Of a DNA stretch of 64,000 bases, positions 17,452 through 26,309 are shown piece after piece. The stretch is taken from the NCBI RefSeq assembly GCF_000196675.2, contig NC_015312.1, positions 3,782,001 through 3,846,000 on the forward strand. Direction: 5' to 3'. The first letter of the stretch is position 1. Each line of letters opens with the position of its first letter. A program made the position numbers and the translations under genes. The DNA is from Pseudonocardia benzenivorans CB1190 (GTDB lineage: Bacteria; Actinomycetota; Actinomycetes; Mycobacteriales; Pseudonocardiaceae). The notes under the pieces were generated by a model. It had not been told where the DNA came from. It was given only the letters and a program-made list of their open reading frames with translations, and did no database searches.

Positions 17452-19542
17452 ATGACGTGGCGAGTTGGCATTGACATCGGGGGGACGTTCACAGACGTCG
17501 TCGCGATCGAGGAGGAGACCGGACGGCGTGTCTACGAGAAGGTCCCGTCGACCCCCTGGGATCCCTCGGAGAGCTTCGCGAACGGGCTCGACGGCCTGAC
17601 CGGGCACGGAGTCGCCGCCGACGAGACGACCATGGTCATGCACGGCACCACCGTCGCGACCAACGCGATCCTCGAGAGCAAGTACAGCGAGGCCGGCCTG
17701 ATCGTCGCCCACGGACACCGCGAGGTCCTCGAGTGCGCTCGCCAGACCGTGCCGGGCGGGTTCGGCAACATCGCCTACTGGGAGAAGCCACCGCGGGTGG
17801 TGCCGCTCGAGCTCGTCCGTGAGGTGAAGGGCCGCATGGCCCATACCGGGGACGAGATGGTTCCCCTCGACTCCGAGTCCGTCCGCGCGGTCGCCGAGGA
17901 GTTCAGGAGCATGGGGATCGAGGCCGTGGCGGTCTCGTTGCTCAACAGCTACCGCAACCCGGTCCACGAGGAGGCCGTCCGCGCGATCTTCACGGAGGTC
18001 TACCCGGAGTGCTACCTCACGCTGTCCTCCGAGCTGAGCCGGGAGTACCGCGAGTACGAGCGCACGCTGAGCACCTGCCTCAACACCGCCCTCATGCCCG
18101 CCCTGACGCGCTACGTCAAGCAGCTGTCCAGCGCGATCGCCCGCAGCGGCGGCAAGTCCGAGCTGTTCGTCATGCAGTCCAACGGCGGCCTCGTCCCGGA
18201 TGCGGACATCGCCACCCAGCCGATCAAGGCCGTCCTGTCCGGCCCGGCCGCCGGTGTGCTGGCCGCGTGCGCCTTCGGACGAGTGGCCGACGAGCCGGAC
18301 CTGATCACCCTCGACATGGGCGGCACCAGCACGGACATCTGCCTCATCGAGAACGGGCGCCCGCACATGCTGGCCGAGGGCAAGATCGAGCACTACAACA
18401 TCAAGACTCCGATGGTCGACATCACGACGCTCGGCGCCGGCGGCGGCTCGATCGCGACGATCGTCGGCGACGACTCCCTGCGCGTCGGACCCCAGAGCGC
18501 CGGTGCCAGCCCGGGCCCGGCGGCCTACGGCAAGGGCGGCACGCAGGCGACGGTGACCGACGCCCACGTCGTCCTCGGCCGAATCCCCGAAGCCACGCTG
18601 GGCGACGGGTCGATCACGGTCGACCGCGACGCCGCGCGCAAGGCCATCGCCGACAACATCGCCGACAAGCTCGGCGTGACCCCGGAGGAGGCGGCGCTCG
18701 GCATCCTCCGGCTCGCGAGCGAGAACATGGCCCGCGGCATCAGCCTGACCAGTGTCGCCCGCGGACGCGACCCGCGCCGGTTCACGCTCTTCCCGTTCGG
18801 CGGCGCGGGAGGCCTGCACGCGTGCCGGTGTGCGGAGATCATGCAGACCCGGAAGGTCCTCGTGCCGCTGGCCCCGGGTCTTGCCTGTGCCGAGGGCCTG
18901 CTCATGACCGACCTCCGGACGGATGCCGTGTACACCTACGTGCGGCGCGAGGACGAGATCGACCTGCCCGAGCTGCAGCAGGCCTACCGCAAGATCGCGG
19001 AGGAGGCGCTCGCGTCCGCCCGCCGCGAGAGCGTCGACCAGCAGCGGGTCGGCGTCGAGACCTTCCTCGACTTCCGCTACAGCAGCCAGGCGTACGAGAT
19101 CCGCGTACAGGTCGACTCCCACTACGACGGCGACCCCAACGAGCTGTCCGAGGAGGCCTGGCAGAAGGCGATCGAGGAGTTCCACGCCGCTCACGAGCGG
19201 ACCTACGGCTACTCCTACAAGGGCCAGGACCCCGTGGAGATCGTCGCGCTCGCGGCGGCCGGCATCGGGGAGCTCCGTCGGCCGCCCATCAACGAGGTCG
19301 CGTCGAAGAACACCGGCTGGGACGAGGCGAACCTCGGTGACACGCAGGTCTTCTTCGAGGCGAAGGCCGGTCACGAGGGTGGCTGGGTGTCGACCCCCGT
19401 CTACCCCCGCGACGGCCTGCCCGTCGGCCTGTCGACCTCCGGACCGGCGATCGTGGTGCAGGAGGACGCGACGTTCGTGCTGGAGCCGGGCTGGTCGATG
19501 ACCGTGGACAAGAACGGCCAGATCCTCGCCACCCGCGACTGA
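17452..19542 (+). CDS. hyuA: Hydantoinase/oxoprolinase family protein, subunit A
   Basis: A 696-residue ATP-dependent HyuA-type subunit with an actin-like ATPase fold. N-terminus MTWRVGIDIGGTFTDVVAIEEETG is the phosphate-1 loop; HGTTVATNAILE, LSSELSREYREYERTLSTCLNTALMP, MQSNGGL, SGPAAGVLAA and TLDMGGTSTDICLI (phosphate 2) follow, then TLGAGGGSIA and FGGAGGLHAC. The family includes N-methylhydantoinase, 5-oxoprolinase, caprolactamase and acetone/acetophenone carboxylases, which use ATP to activate a ring amide or ketone; sequence alone does not separate them. ATG at 17452 has GAAAGGGA in front. hyuB follows 24 bp after its stop, so the two form one enzyme. Confidence 0.9.
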   Translation: MTWRVGIDIGGTFTDVVAIEEETGRRVYEKVPSTPWDPSESFANGLDGLTGHGVAADETTMVMHGTTVATNAILESKYSEAGLIVAHGHREVLECARQTVPGGFGNIAYWEKPPRVVPLELVREVKGRMAHTGDEMVPLDSESVRAVAEEFRSMGIEAVAVSLLNSYRNPVHEEAVRAIFTEVYPECYLTLSSELSREYREYERTLSTCLNTALMPALTRYVKQLSSAIARSGGKSELFVMQSNGGLVPDADIATQPIKAVLSGPAAGVLAACAFGRVADEPDLITLDMGGTSTDICLIENGRPHMLAEGKIEHYNIKTPMVDITTLGAGGGSIATIVGDDSLRVGPQSAGASPGPAAYGKGGTQATVTDAHVVLGRIPEATLGDGSITVDRDAARKAIADNIADKLGVTPEEAALGILRLASENMARGISLTSVARGRDPRRFTLFPFGGAGGLHACRCAEIMQTRKVLVPLAPGLACAEGLLMTDLRTDAVYTYVRREDEIDLPELQQAYRKIAEEALASARRESVDQQRVGVETFLDFRYSSQAYEIRVQVDSHYDGDPNELSEEAWQKAIEEFHAAHERTYGYSYKGQDPVEIVALAAAGIGELRRPPINEVASKNTGWDEANLGDTQVFFEAKAGHEGGWVSTPVYPRDGLPVGLSTSGPAIVVQEDATFVLEPGWSMTVDKNGQILATRD

Positions 19543-19566
19543 CCCGCGCCTCGGACGGAGACCGAC

Positions 19567-21546
19567 ATGACCCAGGAAATCACGCACTTCACGATCGACA
19601 TGACCCCGTACGAGGACCGCACGCGGTTCGAGCCCATGCGGCTCAAGAGCTGGCCGCGCGACGACGCCGCATGGGAGCGCATCCAGAAGCTGAAGCCGAC
19701 GCTCGACTCCCTCACCATCGACGTCATCGGCGGCGCCCTCCAGTGGGCCGTCGAGGAGGGCGAGGCCGTCGTCGAGCGGATGGCGCGCAGCAGCATCATC
19801 CGCGAGCAGCACGACTACCGCGCCTCGATCAACTCGATCGACTGCGACAACGTGACCACGGTGTCGTGGGCCGCGACCGCCGACCCGATCCGCGACACCT
19901 ACTCGCTCGAGGAGATCCTCCCGGGCGACGTGTACATCTACAACGACGTCCACGGTTCGTGCGCCACGATCGGCCACCTGCCCGACTACTGCATCGTCAT
20001 CCCGATCTTCGGAGAGGGCCGCCTCATCGGCTTCTCCCAGGTGTTCGGCCACGTCACCGACGTCGGCGGCGCGGTGCCCGGCAGCTGGCCCATCCGTTCG
20101 ACCAGCATCTACGAAGAGGGCACGATCTGCCCGGTCGTCAAGCTGTTCGACGCCGGCAGGCTCAACGCGGACGCGCTGAAGATCCTGCTGCGCAACAGCC
20201 GCTTCCCGGGCGAGCTCCAGGGCGACATCGACGGGTTCATCGCCTGCGCGCGGCTGATGGAGCGCCGGGTGCTCGAACTCGTCGACCAGTACGGCGCGGA
20301 CGTCGTCGAGGCGGCGTTCTACGCGATCATGGACCGCTGCGAGAGCGACGCTCGCGCACACGCGCTGCCCAACATCCCCGACGGCACCTACGTCGGCGAG
20401 GACTTCATCGAAGAAGACGGCATCTCGAACAAGCCCATCAAGATCAAGTACACCATCCACAAGGACAAGGACCGCATGGTGATCGACGCCAGCGGGACCG
20501 GTCCGGTGGCGGAGGGCCCGGTCAACTGGGCGATGGACGGCCGCCACTACATCAAGTGGCTCGGCGCCTTCCTCGCCGGCGAGGCAGGCCAGGAGCTCCT
20601 CGTCAACGAAGGCATGGGCCGGGTGATGCAGATGATGATCCCGCCCGACACCGTCCTGTCGGCGCGGCATCCCGCACCCGTCGTCGACCGCATGGAATGC
20701 ATGCTGGTCATGATCAACGCCTACACGGCGGCGCTGGCGAAGGCGCACAAGGGAAACGTCATCGCCGGGATGATGAACATCCAGCTCTACGGCATCTGGG
20801 GCCACGACGACGACGGCAACGAGTACCTCTACCGCGAGATCTTCGGTGCCGGCTCGGGTGCACGCCCCTGGGCCGACGGGACCGACACCGTCGACCTCGT
20901 CCCCCACTCCAAGAACCTGCCAGCGGAGTTCATCGAGCAGCGGTACCCGATCGTCGTCGAACGAGTCGGCCTCTACAAGGACTCCGGCGGGGCCGGGCTC
21001 TACCGGGGCGGGCTGGGGTACCTCAAGGACGTGCGCTGCCTCGCCGACGGGTTCCTCTCGATCACCGCGTACCGCACGGTGTTCGGCCCGTTCGGCGTCA
21101 ACGGCGGCAAGGCCGGCCTCCCGGGCGTGTGCTGGATCAACCCCGGCACACCCGACGAGGTCAAGCTGGTCCACCGTCAGCAGATGGTCCCGGTGAAGAA
21201 GGGCGACATCGTCCGTATCACGACCCCCGGCGGCGGCGGATGGGGCGACCCGCTCAAGCGCGACCCCGAAGCCGTGCGCCTCGACGTCCACCGCGCCCTC
21301 GTGTCGCCGGAGAGCGCTCGTGACCACTACGGAGTCGTCCTCGTCGACAGCGACGACCCGCGCCACCCCATTGCGGTCGACACCGAGGCGACCGCCGACC
21401 GACGGCGCGAGCTCGCCGCCAACCGCGCCCCGCTCAAGCTCATCGACCGCGGCGAGGCCTTCAACAAGATGGTCGAGGAAGGCCTCATCGAGGTCAGTGA
21501 CTACGACGACCTCGCCTACGACGAGAACGGCAACCCGGTCGGCTGA
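19567..21546 (+). CDS. hyuB: Hydantoinase/oxoprolinase family protein, subunit B
   Basis: A 659-residue HyuB-type catalytic subunit. The core has LDSLTIDVIGGALQWAVEEGEAVVERMARSSIIREQHDYRASI, ILPGDVYIYNDVHGSCATIGHLPDYCIVIPIF, FGHVTDVGGAVPGS, EEGTICPVVKLF, and the C-terminal SGGAGLYRGGLGYLKDV and TPGGGGWGDPL signatures. About 40 residues precede the usual start and about 80 follow the GGGGWG motif (through DYDDLAYDENGNPVG); both additions recall the longer acetone/acetophenone carboxylase-type members rather than simple oxoprolinases. No acetone carboxylase gamma subunit is nearby, so a carboxylase role is only one option. ATG with purine-rich leader (CGGAGACCGAC). Confidence 0.9.
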   Translation: MTQEITHFTIDMTPYEDRTRFEPMRLKSWPRDDAAWERIQKLKPTLDSLTIDVIGGALQWAVEEGEAVVERMARSSIIREQHDYRASINSIDCDNVTTVSWAATADPIRDTYSLEEILPGDVYIYNDVHGSCATIGHLPDYCIVIPIFGEGRLIGFSQVFGHVTDVGGAVPGSWPIRSTSIYEEGTICPVVKLFDAGRLNADALKILLRNSRFPGELQGDIDGFIACARLMERRVLELVDQYGADVVEAAFYAIMDRCESDARAHALPNIPDGTYVGEDFIEEDGISNKPIKIKYTIHKDKDRMVIDASGTGPVAEGPVNWAMDGRHYIKWLGAFLAGEAGQELLVNEGMGRVMQMMIPPDTVLSARHPAPVVDRMECMLVMINAYTAALAKAHKGNVIAGMMNIQLYGIWGHDDDGNEYLYREIFGAGSGARPWADGTDTVDLVPHSKNLPAEFIEQRYPIVVERVGLYKDSGGAGLYRGGLGYLKDVRCLADGFLSITAYRTVFGPFGVNGGKAGLPGVCWINPGTPDEVKLVHRQQMVPVKKGDIVRITTPGGGGWGDPLKRDPEAVRLDVHRALVSPESARDHYGVVLVDSDDPRHPIAVDTEATADRRRELAANRAPLKLIDRGEAFNKMVEEGLIEVSDYDDLAYDENGNPVG

Positions 21547-21634
21547 CGGACCGCGCGACGCCGGGGTGACGGCCCGACCCGTCCCCCGGCGTCGCGGCCT
21601 GCCCTCTCCCATCCGCACCTCTCTAGGAGTCACG

Positions 21635-23971
21635 ATGAGTCAGCAGGACGTGCCTGCCGACCGACGCGTCCACGATGTCCCCGGTCTCGGATCGCCGGTC
21701 GAGATGGTCATCGACCGTTGGGGCGTCACCCACATCTACGCCTCGTCGTCGCACGACGCGTTCCTCGCCCAGGGCTACAACGCCGCCCGCGACCGGCTGT
21801 GGCAGATCGACCTGTGGCGACGCCGCGGCCTGGGGCTCCTGTCCGAGGTGTTCGGACCGCAGTTCGTCGAGCGTGACCGGGCCGCCCGGCTGTTCCTCTT
21901 CCGCGGCGACATGCGCCAGGAATGGCTCGCGTACGGTTCCGACACCAAACGGATCGCGTCCGCGTTCGTCGCCGGCGTCAACGCGTACGTCGATCTGGTG
22001 CGTTCCTCGCCCGACCTGCTGCCGCCGGAGTTCCGCCGGCACGGCTACCTGCCGTCGCACTGGCACGCGGAGGACGTCGCCCGCATCCGCAGCCACGGCC
22101 TGTTCCAGAACGTCCGCGAGGAGGTCGCCCGGGCGCGGACGGTCAGGGACTACGGCGCCGCGGTCGAGGAGCTGCGCAAGGCCCGGGAGCCGTTCGTCCC
22201 GCTCACGGTGCCCGACGGCCTGGACCTGCACGCGATCCCCGACGACGTCCTCGACGTCTACGAGCTCGCGACGACCTACCCGGACTTCACCGAACCCGCC
22301 CGCGTGCCCTCCTCGGCCGCCGTCCTGATGGAGGGCAGCAACAACTGGGTTCTCGGCGGGCAGGTCACCGAGACGGGGCGGGCGATCGTCGCCAACGACC
22401 CGCACCGGGCGCTGTCGCTGCCGTCGCTGCGCTACCTCGTCCATCTGAGCACCCCCTCGTTCAGCGTCATCGGCGGCGGGGAGCCGGCACTGCCCGGGGT
22501 CTCGATCGGGCACAACGGCGCGCTGGCGTTCGGGATGACGCTGTTCAGCGTCGACCAGGAGGACCTCTACGTCTACGAGCTCGATCCCGACGACCCGACG
22601 CGCTACCGCTACGGCGACGGCTGGGAGCGGATGCGGGTCGAGCGCGACGTGGTGCCGGTCCGGGGAGGCACCGAGGTCGAGATCGAGTTCCTCTTCACCC
22701 GGCACGGTCCGGTCGTCCGCACGACGCGGACGCACGCGTTCGCCGTCCGCGCCGCGTGGCTCGAGCCGGGCATGGCACCCTACCTCGGCAGCGTGGACTA
22801 CATGCGGGCCACGGACTTCGAGAGCTTCGGCGCGGCCATGAACAGATGGGGCGCGCCCGCGGAGAACCAGATCTACGCCGACGTCCACGGGAACATCGCC
22901 TGGAAGGCGGCCGGACTCGCCCCGCGTCGCCCGAACTGGGACGGGACGATGCCCGTGCCGGGCGACGGACGCTACGAGTGGGACGGCTTCTACGACGCCG
23001 ACGAGCTGCCCGGGATCGAGAACCCCGAGCCGGGATGGTTCGCATCGGCGAACGAGATGAACCTCCCGCCCGACCATCCCGCGGGGAAGACGGTCACCCA
23101 CGACTGGTACGCACCCGATCGGAAGCACCGTATCGACGCGGCGATCGCGGGCGGACTGGTGCGGTCGGTCGGCGACGCCGCCCGCTTGCAGAACGATGTG
23201 ACGAGTCTTCCTGCGCAGCGGATCCTCCGGGTTCTCGGGCCGCTCACCGACGGCGACGCCGCGCCCGGCCTGGCGATGCTCAGGGAGTGGGACGGCGTCC
23301 TCGAGGCGACGTCGGCGGCCGCGGCTCTCTTCGAGGTGTGGCACCGGCGCCATCTGCGCCCGGCGGTGCTCGCCGCAGCGCTGCACCGCCTGCTGCCTGC
23401 CGCCGAGGTCGACGATGCGGTCGCCCGACTCGTGCCCGACGAGTCGCTGCTCGCCGACTCGCGGGTCCTGCTCGACCTGCTCGAGGATCCCGGCGATCGC
23501 CTCGGACCGGACCCGGCCGACACGCTGCGCCACGTCATGATCTCGTCGCTCAAGGCCGCGTTCGCCGAGTGCGAGTCGCTGATGGGCAACGACCCCGCGA
23601 CGTGGGCGTGGGGACGGCTGCACGTCTCCGTGCTCCGTCACCCCCTCGGGGTCACCGACGACCGGACCGGAGACGTCGTGACGGTCGGGCCGGTCCCTCG
23701 TGGTGGGAGCGGGGACACGGTGTGCGACACCGCCTACGACTCCGCCTTCGTGCAGACGGGCGGATCGACGTTCCGTGTGGTGATCGACGTGGGCGACTGG
23801 GACGCGTCACTCGCGCTGAACCACCCCGGCCAGTCCGGCGACCCGCGCTCACCGCACTTCGCCGACCTCGTGGACGGCTGGGCGCGGGGGCAGTACTTCC
23901 CGCTGCTCTACAGCCGGTCCGCCGTCGAGTCGGCGGCCGAGCTGGTGCTCGAGCTGCGGCCTCCGGACTGA
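21635..23971 (+). CDS. Penicillin acylase family Ntn-hydrolase, probably cytosolic
   Basis: A 778-residue precursor of the penicillin G acylase/acyl-homoserine-lactone acylase family, which cleaves itself and then hydrolyses N-acyl amides. The autocatalytic site MEGSNNWVLGG puts the nucleophile at Ser235 (alpha about 234, beta about 544 residues), followed by NDPHRALSLPSLRYLVHLS, GVSIGHNGALAFGMTLFSVDQEDLY and, near the end, LALNHPGQSGDPRSPHFADLVDGWARGQYFPLLY, the conserved C-terminal block. No signal peptide is present, unlike periplasmic or secreted relatives, so it should work in the cytoplasm. ATG follows an AGGAG ribosome-binding site. It is the third gene of the hyuA-hyuB run, 88 bp after hyuB. 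Confidence 0.9.
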   Translation: MSQQDVPADRRVHDVPGLGSPVEMVIDRWGVTHIYASSSHDAFLAQGYNAARDRLWQIDLWRRRGLGLLSEVFGPQFVERDRAARLFLFRGDMRQEWLAYGSDTKRIASAFVAGVNAYVDLVRSSPDLLPPEFRRHGYLPSHWHAEDVARIRSHGLFQNVREEVARARTVRDYGAAVEELRKAREPFVPLTVPDGLDLHAIPDDVLDVYELATTYPDFTEPARVPSSAAVLMEGSNNWVLGGQVTETGRAIVANDPHRALSLPSLRYLVHLSTPSFSVIGGGEPALPGVSIGHNGALAFGMTLFSVDQEDLYVYELDPDDPTRYRYGDGWERMRVERDVVPVRGGTEVEIEFLFTRHGPVVRTTRTHAFAVRAAWLEPGMAPYLGSVDYMRATDFESFGAAMNRWGAPAENQIYADVHGNIAWKAAGLAPRRPNWDGTMPVPGDGRYEWDGFYDADELPGIENPEPGWFASANEMNLPPDHPAGKTVTHDWYAPDRKHRIDAAIAGGLVRSVGDAARLQNDVTSLPAQRILRVLGPLTDGDAAPGLAMLREWDGVLEATSAAAALFEVWHRRHLRPAVLAAALHRLLPAAEVDDAVARLVPDESLLADSRVLLDLLEDPGDRLGPDPADTLRHVMISSLKAAFAECESLMGNDPATWAWGRLHVSVLRHPLGVTDDRTGDVVTVGPVPRGGSGDTVCDTAYDSAFVQTGGSTFRVVIDVGDWDASLALNHPGQSGDPRSPHFADLVDGWARGQYFPLLYSRSAVESAAELVLELRPPD

Positions 23972-23994
23972 GTACCGCTCGGTCCTCGTGCTCG

Positions 23995-25170
23995 CTACGG
24001 GGTGCCGCCGGCCGGCTTCCCGGCGCTCATCGCGAAGAGGAAGCCGGCCGCGTCCCGAGGTCGGCGGACGTCCACACCGGTCAGGCTGCGGAGGCGTTCG
24101 AGACGGTTCAGCACCGTGTTCCGATGACAGAAGAGCTCGCCGGCGGCGCGCGAGACCGTGCCGTCCCCGTCACAGAACACCCGCGCGGTCTCGAGGAGCA
24201 CATCCCCGTCCTGCACGTTCTCCAGACAGCGATGGATCCGGTCGGCCAACGCCTGGGTCACGAGCGGAGCCTGGGTCGCCGCGACCGAGAGCCACGCATC
24301 CTCGAGCAGGCCCGGCGAGCTCCGGTCCTCGGGGAGCGCCGCGAGGATGTCCGACGCGATCCTCGTCGCGCGCGGCACCTCGTCCAGCCCGTGAGCCGGC
24401 GGGGCGACGGCACACCGGATCCCCCCGAGGCAGATCATGACGCGCTTGTCCTGCTCCTGCGTGCTCTGGATGACGAGCAGGTCGCCACCTTCGACCTCCT
24501 GGTAGTGGAAGGACCACCGCAAGGCCATGAGCGCGTCGCGCGCGTCACGGAGACGCCCCGCGTGCTCGCGGGTCGCGATCACGACCCGGAACCGCCCCTC
24601 CACCGGGAGCTCGAGCACCTCCGCCGCGTTCTTGACGACATCGGGACGCTCCCCGTCGCACTTGAGCAGGCGTCGGAACCACTCACGTCGACGGTCGTCG
24701 GAAAGGTCGTCGAGTTCGTTCGACCGACGTCGGTAGGCCTCGGTGATCCGTTGCGTGTGGTCCTCGACGATCGCCCAGATCGCCGGGGCATGCTGCAACA
24801 GCGCTGCCGCCTCGTGGTCGTCCGCCTCCGCCAGCATCGCCTCCCAGACGACCTGGAAATCGCGGTTGGCCGCGGCCTGCACCTCGCTGAGCGGGACACC
24901 CTGCTCCGCCCGCCGGACCCCGACCCGGTGGGACACCTCGGCGAGATGCTCGGCGACCTCGAACCCGGCGATGCGACGCCAGATGAGCTCGAACACCTCG
25001 AGTGCCTTCGCCCGGAGCTCGTCGTGATCGACCCACGAATCGCCGTACAACCCGGACCGCCTCAGCAGCACGAGCCATGCGCGGTACTGGTCGTCCACCC
25101 GGGGCAGGCAACGACCCGCCACGGCCCTGAGCGCATGTCGCGAGGACTCGTCCACGTCGGGGTGACCCAC
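23995..25170 (-). CDS. PucR/CdaR-type transcriptional regulator
   Basis: About 391 residues, with the PucR C-terminal helix-turn-helix: TARVFCDGDGTVSRAAGELFCHRNTVLNRLERLRSLTGVDVRRPRDAAGFLFAM. The middle part (EGRFRVVIATREHAGRLRDARDALMALRW...GGDLLVIQS) resembles the CdaR GGDEF-like domain, and the N-terminal third is helical (SHRVGVRRAEQGVPLSEVQAAANRDFQVVWEAML). Family members usually activate catabolism of purines, amino acids or sugars. GTG at 25170 is chosen because the extra 38 residues from an ATG at 25284 have no family character; TATCGT a few bases upstream would suit a leaderless start. It converges on the acylase gene with 23 bp between stops, so it is the likely regulator of the amidase/hyu/acylase cluster. 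Confidence 0.82.
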   Translation of the reverse strand: MGHPDVDESSRHALRAVAGRCLPRVDDQYRAWLVLLRRSGLYGDSWVDHDELRAKALEVFELIWRRIAGFEVAEHLAEVSHRVGVRRAEQGVPLSEVQAAANRDFQVVWEAMLAEADDHEAAALLQHAPAIWAIVEDHTQRITEAYRRRSNELDDLSDDRRREWFRRLLKCDGERPDVVKNAAEVLELPVEGRFRVVIATREHAGRLRDARDALMALRWSFHYQEVEGGDLLVIQSTQEQDKRVMICLGGIRCAVAPPAHGLDEVPRATRIASDILAALPEDRSSPGLLEDAWLSVAATQAPLVTQALADRIHRCLENVQDGDVLLETARVFCDGDGTVSRAAGELFCHRNTVLNRLERLRSLTGVDVRRPRDAAGFLFAMSAGKPAGGTP

Positions 25171-25249
25171 ATCGTCACGATAGGGCAGGCGAGCTGATGC
25201 CGACGTGCTCCAGTCGGCCTGAATGTCCGTTTCTCCGAATGTCCTCACC

Positions 25250-25675
25250 GTGATGCAGGATCGGGTCGTGCCGCACCGCCCCATCCGGCTGTCGCGGTGA
25301 TCGTCCTCGAGGGAGCCGGGCGCGCGTTCTGCTCCGGCGCCGACCTCGACGACCCACCCGGACCGGCACCTGTCGGCGGCTCACCGGAAACCAGGCGAGA
25401 GGCCGCCCGCTTCGGCGAACGTGCCGTCCGCGCGATCCGCGAGGCCCGGCCGGTCACCGTCGCGCGCGTCCACGGCCACGCGATCGGCGGCGGCCTCCTG
25501 CCGGCAGCCGCCAACGACATCCGGGTCGCCGGAGCTGGGCGCGGGCGCTGCGCGCGAGTTGATCCTTCTCGGGACCGAGGTGCCTGCCCCGGAGGCGAAG
25601 CGTCCCGGGCTCGTGCACGACGTGGCCGACGGGATCGCCGCCCTCGACGCCGCGGTCGCCGAACGGGTCAGCCAT
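25250..25675 (+). pseudogene. Enoyl-CoA hydratase/isomerase relic
   Basis: Translated pieces of a crotonase are present but in two frames. The first (about 25279-25535) reads HPAVAVIVLEGAGRAFCSGADLDD...IREARPVTVARVHGHAIGGGLLPAAANDIRVAG, equal to the middle of the fold with the oxyanion-hole GAD and GGG segments. The second, in a different frame from about 25530, reads ELGAGAARELILLGTEVPAPEAKRPGLVHDVADGIAALDAAVAERVSHKGG, the later part of the fold. The first roughly 40 residues, the catalytic central helix and the C-terminus are missing and the frame is broken, so no enzyme can be made. It sits at the right edge of the accessory cluster. Confidence 0.75.
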
Positions 25676-25719
25676 AAAGGTGGCCCTCCGGCGACGCCGC
25701 ACGACCCGGACGCCTCGGG

Positions 25720-26211
25720 TCACCTGGCCGACGGAGAGAGGCGGACCGGACAGGCGACGGCGAGGTCCAGCACCGCGTTGATGCGGCCCAGTGCCAGCCA
25801 CTTCGACGTCGACACGACGAGCGCCACGATCTCGGCGGGCTCGAACGTCGCTCGCATGCGTGACCAGAACGGCTCGTCGAACGCCTGCGTCCCGGCGACG
25901 AAGCGCTCGGCGAACTCGATCGCCAGCGCCTCCTCGGGGGCGTAGCGGTCGCGGAGGTCCGGATCCCCGACGCCGGTGTAGAACGCCTCGTCCATCCCGT
26001 GCGCCGCGAGGTCGTCCACCCGGGTGTCGCGGCACACCTGGCAGCCGTTCAGCTCGGCGACGCGCATCCGCGCCGCCTCGGCGACCCGGACCGGCAGCCG
26101 GGTGTCAGCCTGGACCGTCGCGCTGAAGGCCTCCGTCGCCGGGCCGAGCTCCGGGCACAGCTGCCACAGCGGGGCGCGGCCCTCGCCGGGCGGCAGGTCG
26201 AACGGGCTCAT
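25720..26211 (-). CDS. Carboxymuconolactone decarboxylase-like (AhpD-fold) protein
   Basis: A 163-residue AhpD-fold protein. Helices with RVAEAARMRVAELNGCQVCRDTRVDDLAAHGM hold Cys57 and Cys60 of the CxxC redox/catalytic motif; the histidine three residues after the second Cys in most relatives is replaced by Arg64. EALAIEFAERFVAG and PAEIVALVVSTSKWLALGRINAVLDL complete the usual pattern. Such proteins act as peroxidase partners or as ring-opening decarboxylases; which applies here is unknown. ATG is preceded by GAGGAG at 6 bp. It is divergent from a SnoaL-like gene, with which it may share a substrate. Confidence 0.85.
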   Translation of the reverse strand: MSPFDLPPGEGRAPLWQLCPELGPATEAFSATVQADTRLPVRVAEAARMRVAELNGCQVCRDTRVDDLAAHGMDEAFYTGVGDPDLRDRYAPEEALAIEFAERFVAGTQAFDEPFWSRMRATFEPAEIVALVVSTSKWLALGRINAVLDLAVACPVRLSPSAR

Positions 26212-26223
26212 CCGCTACTCCTC

Positions 26224-26252
26224 ATAATCCATGTATATGATGATGATGTCAG
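26224..26252 (-). promoter_or_regulatory. Candidate promoter for the AhpD-fold gene
   Basis: On the minus strand CTGACA (26252-26247) and GATTAT (26229-26224) are separated by 17 bp, but initiation from GATTAT would cut into the ribosome-binding site. TATACA (26237-26232) is an alternative -10 that leaves it whole. This AT-rich stretch is plainly the control region of the divergent pair. Confidence 0.4.
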
Positions 26253-26309
26253 GGCGGTCCTCCGAGGTCGAGCCCGCAGCGCCCCGATCCCTTCGTCCGG
26301 AGTGAGCCC

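Noticed and set aside
17305-21633. A 1442-codon open frame on the minus strand opposite hyuA/hyuB
   Set aside because: It is the mirror of two well-supported genes; composition is Asp/Arg/Val-rich with no domain, as expected of antisense frames in high-GC DNA.
21922-25197. A 1091-codon plus-strand frame over the acylase and PucR genes
   Set aside because: Out of frame with the acylase and antisense to PucR; Arg-rich, motif-free.
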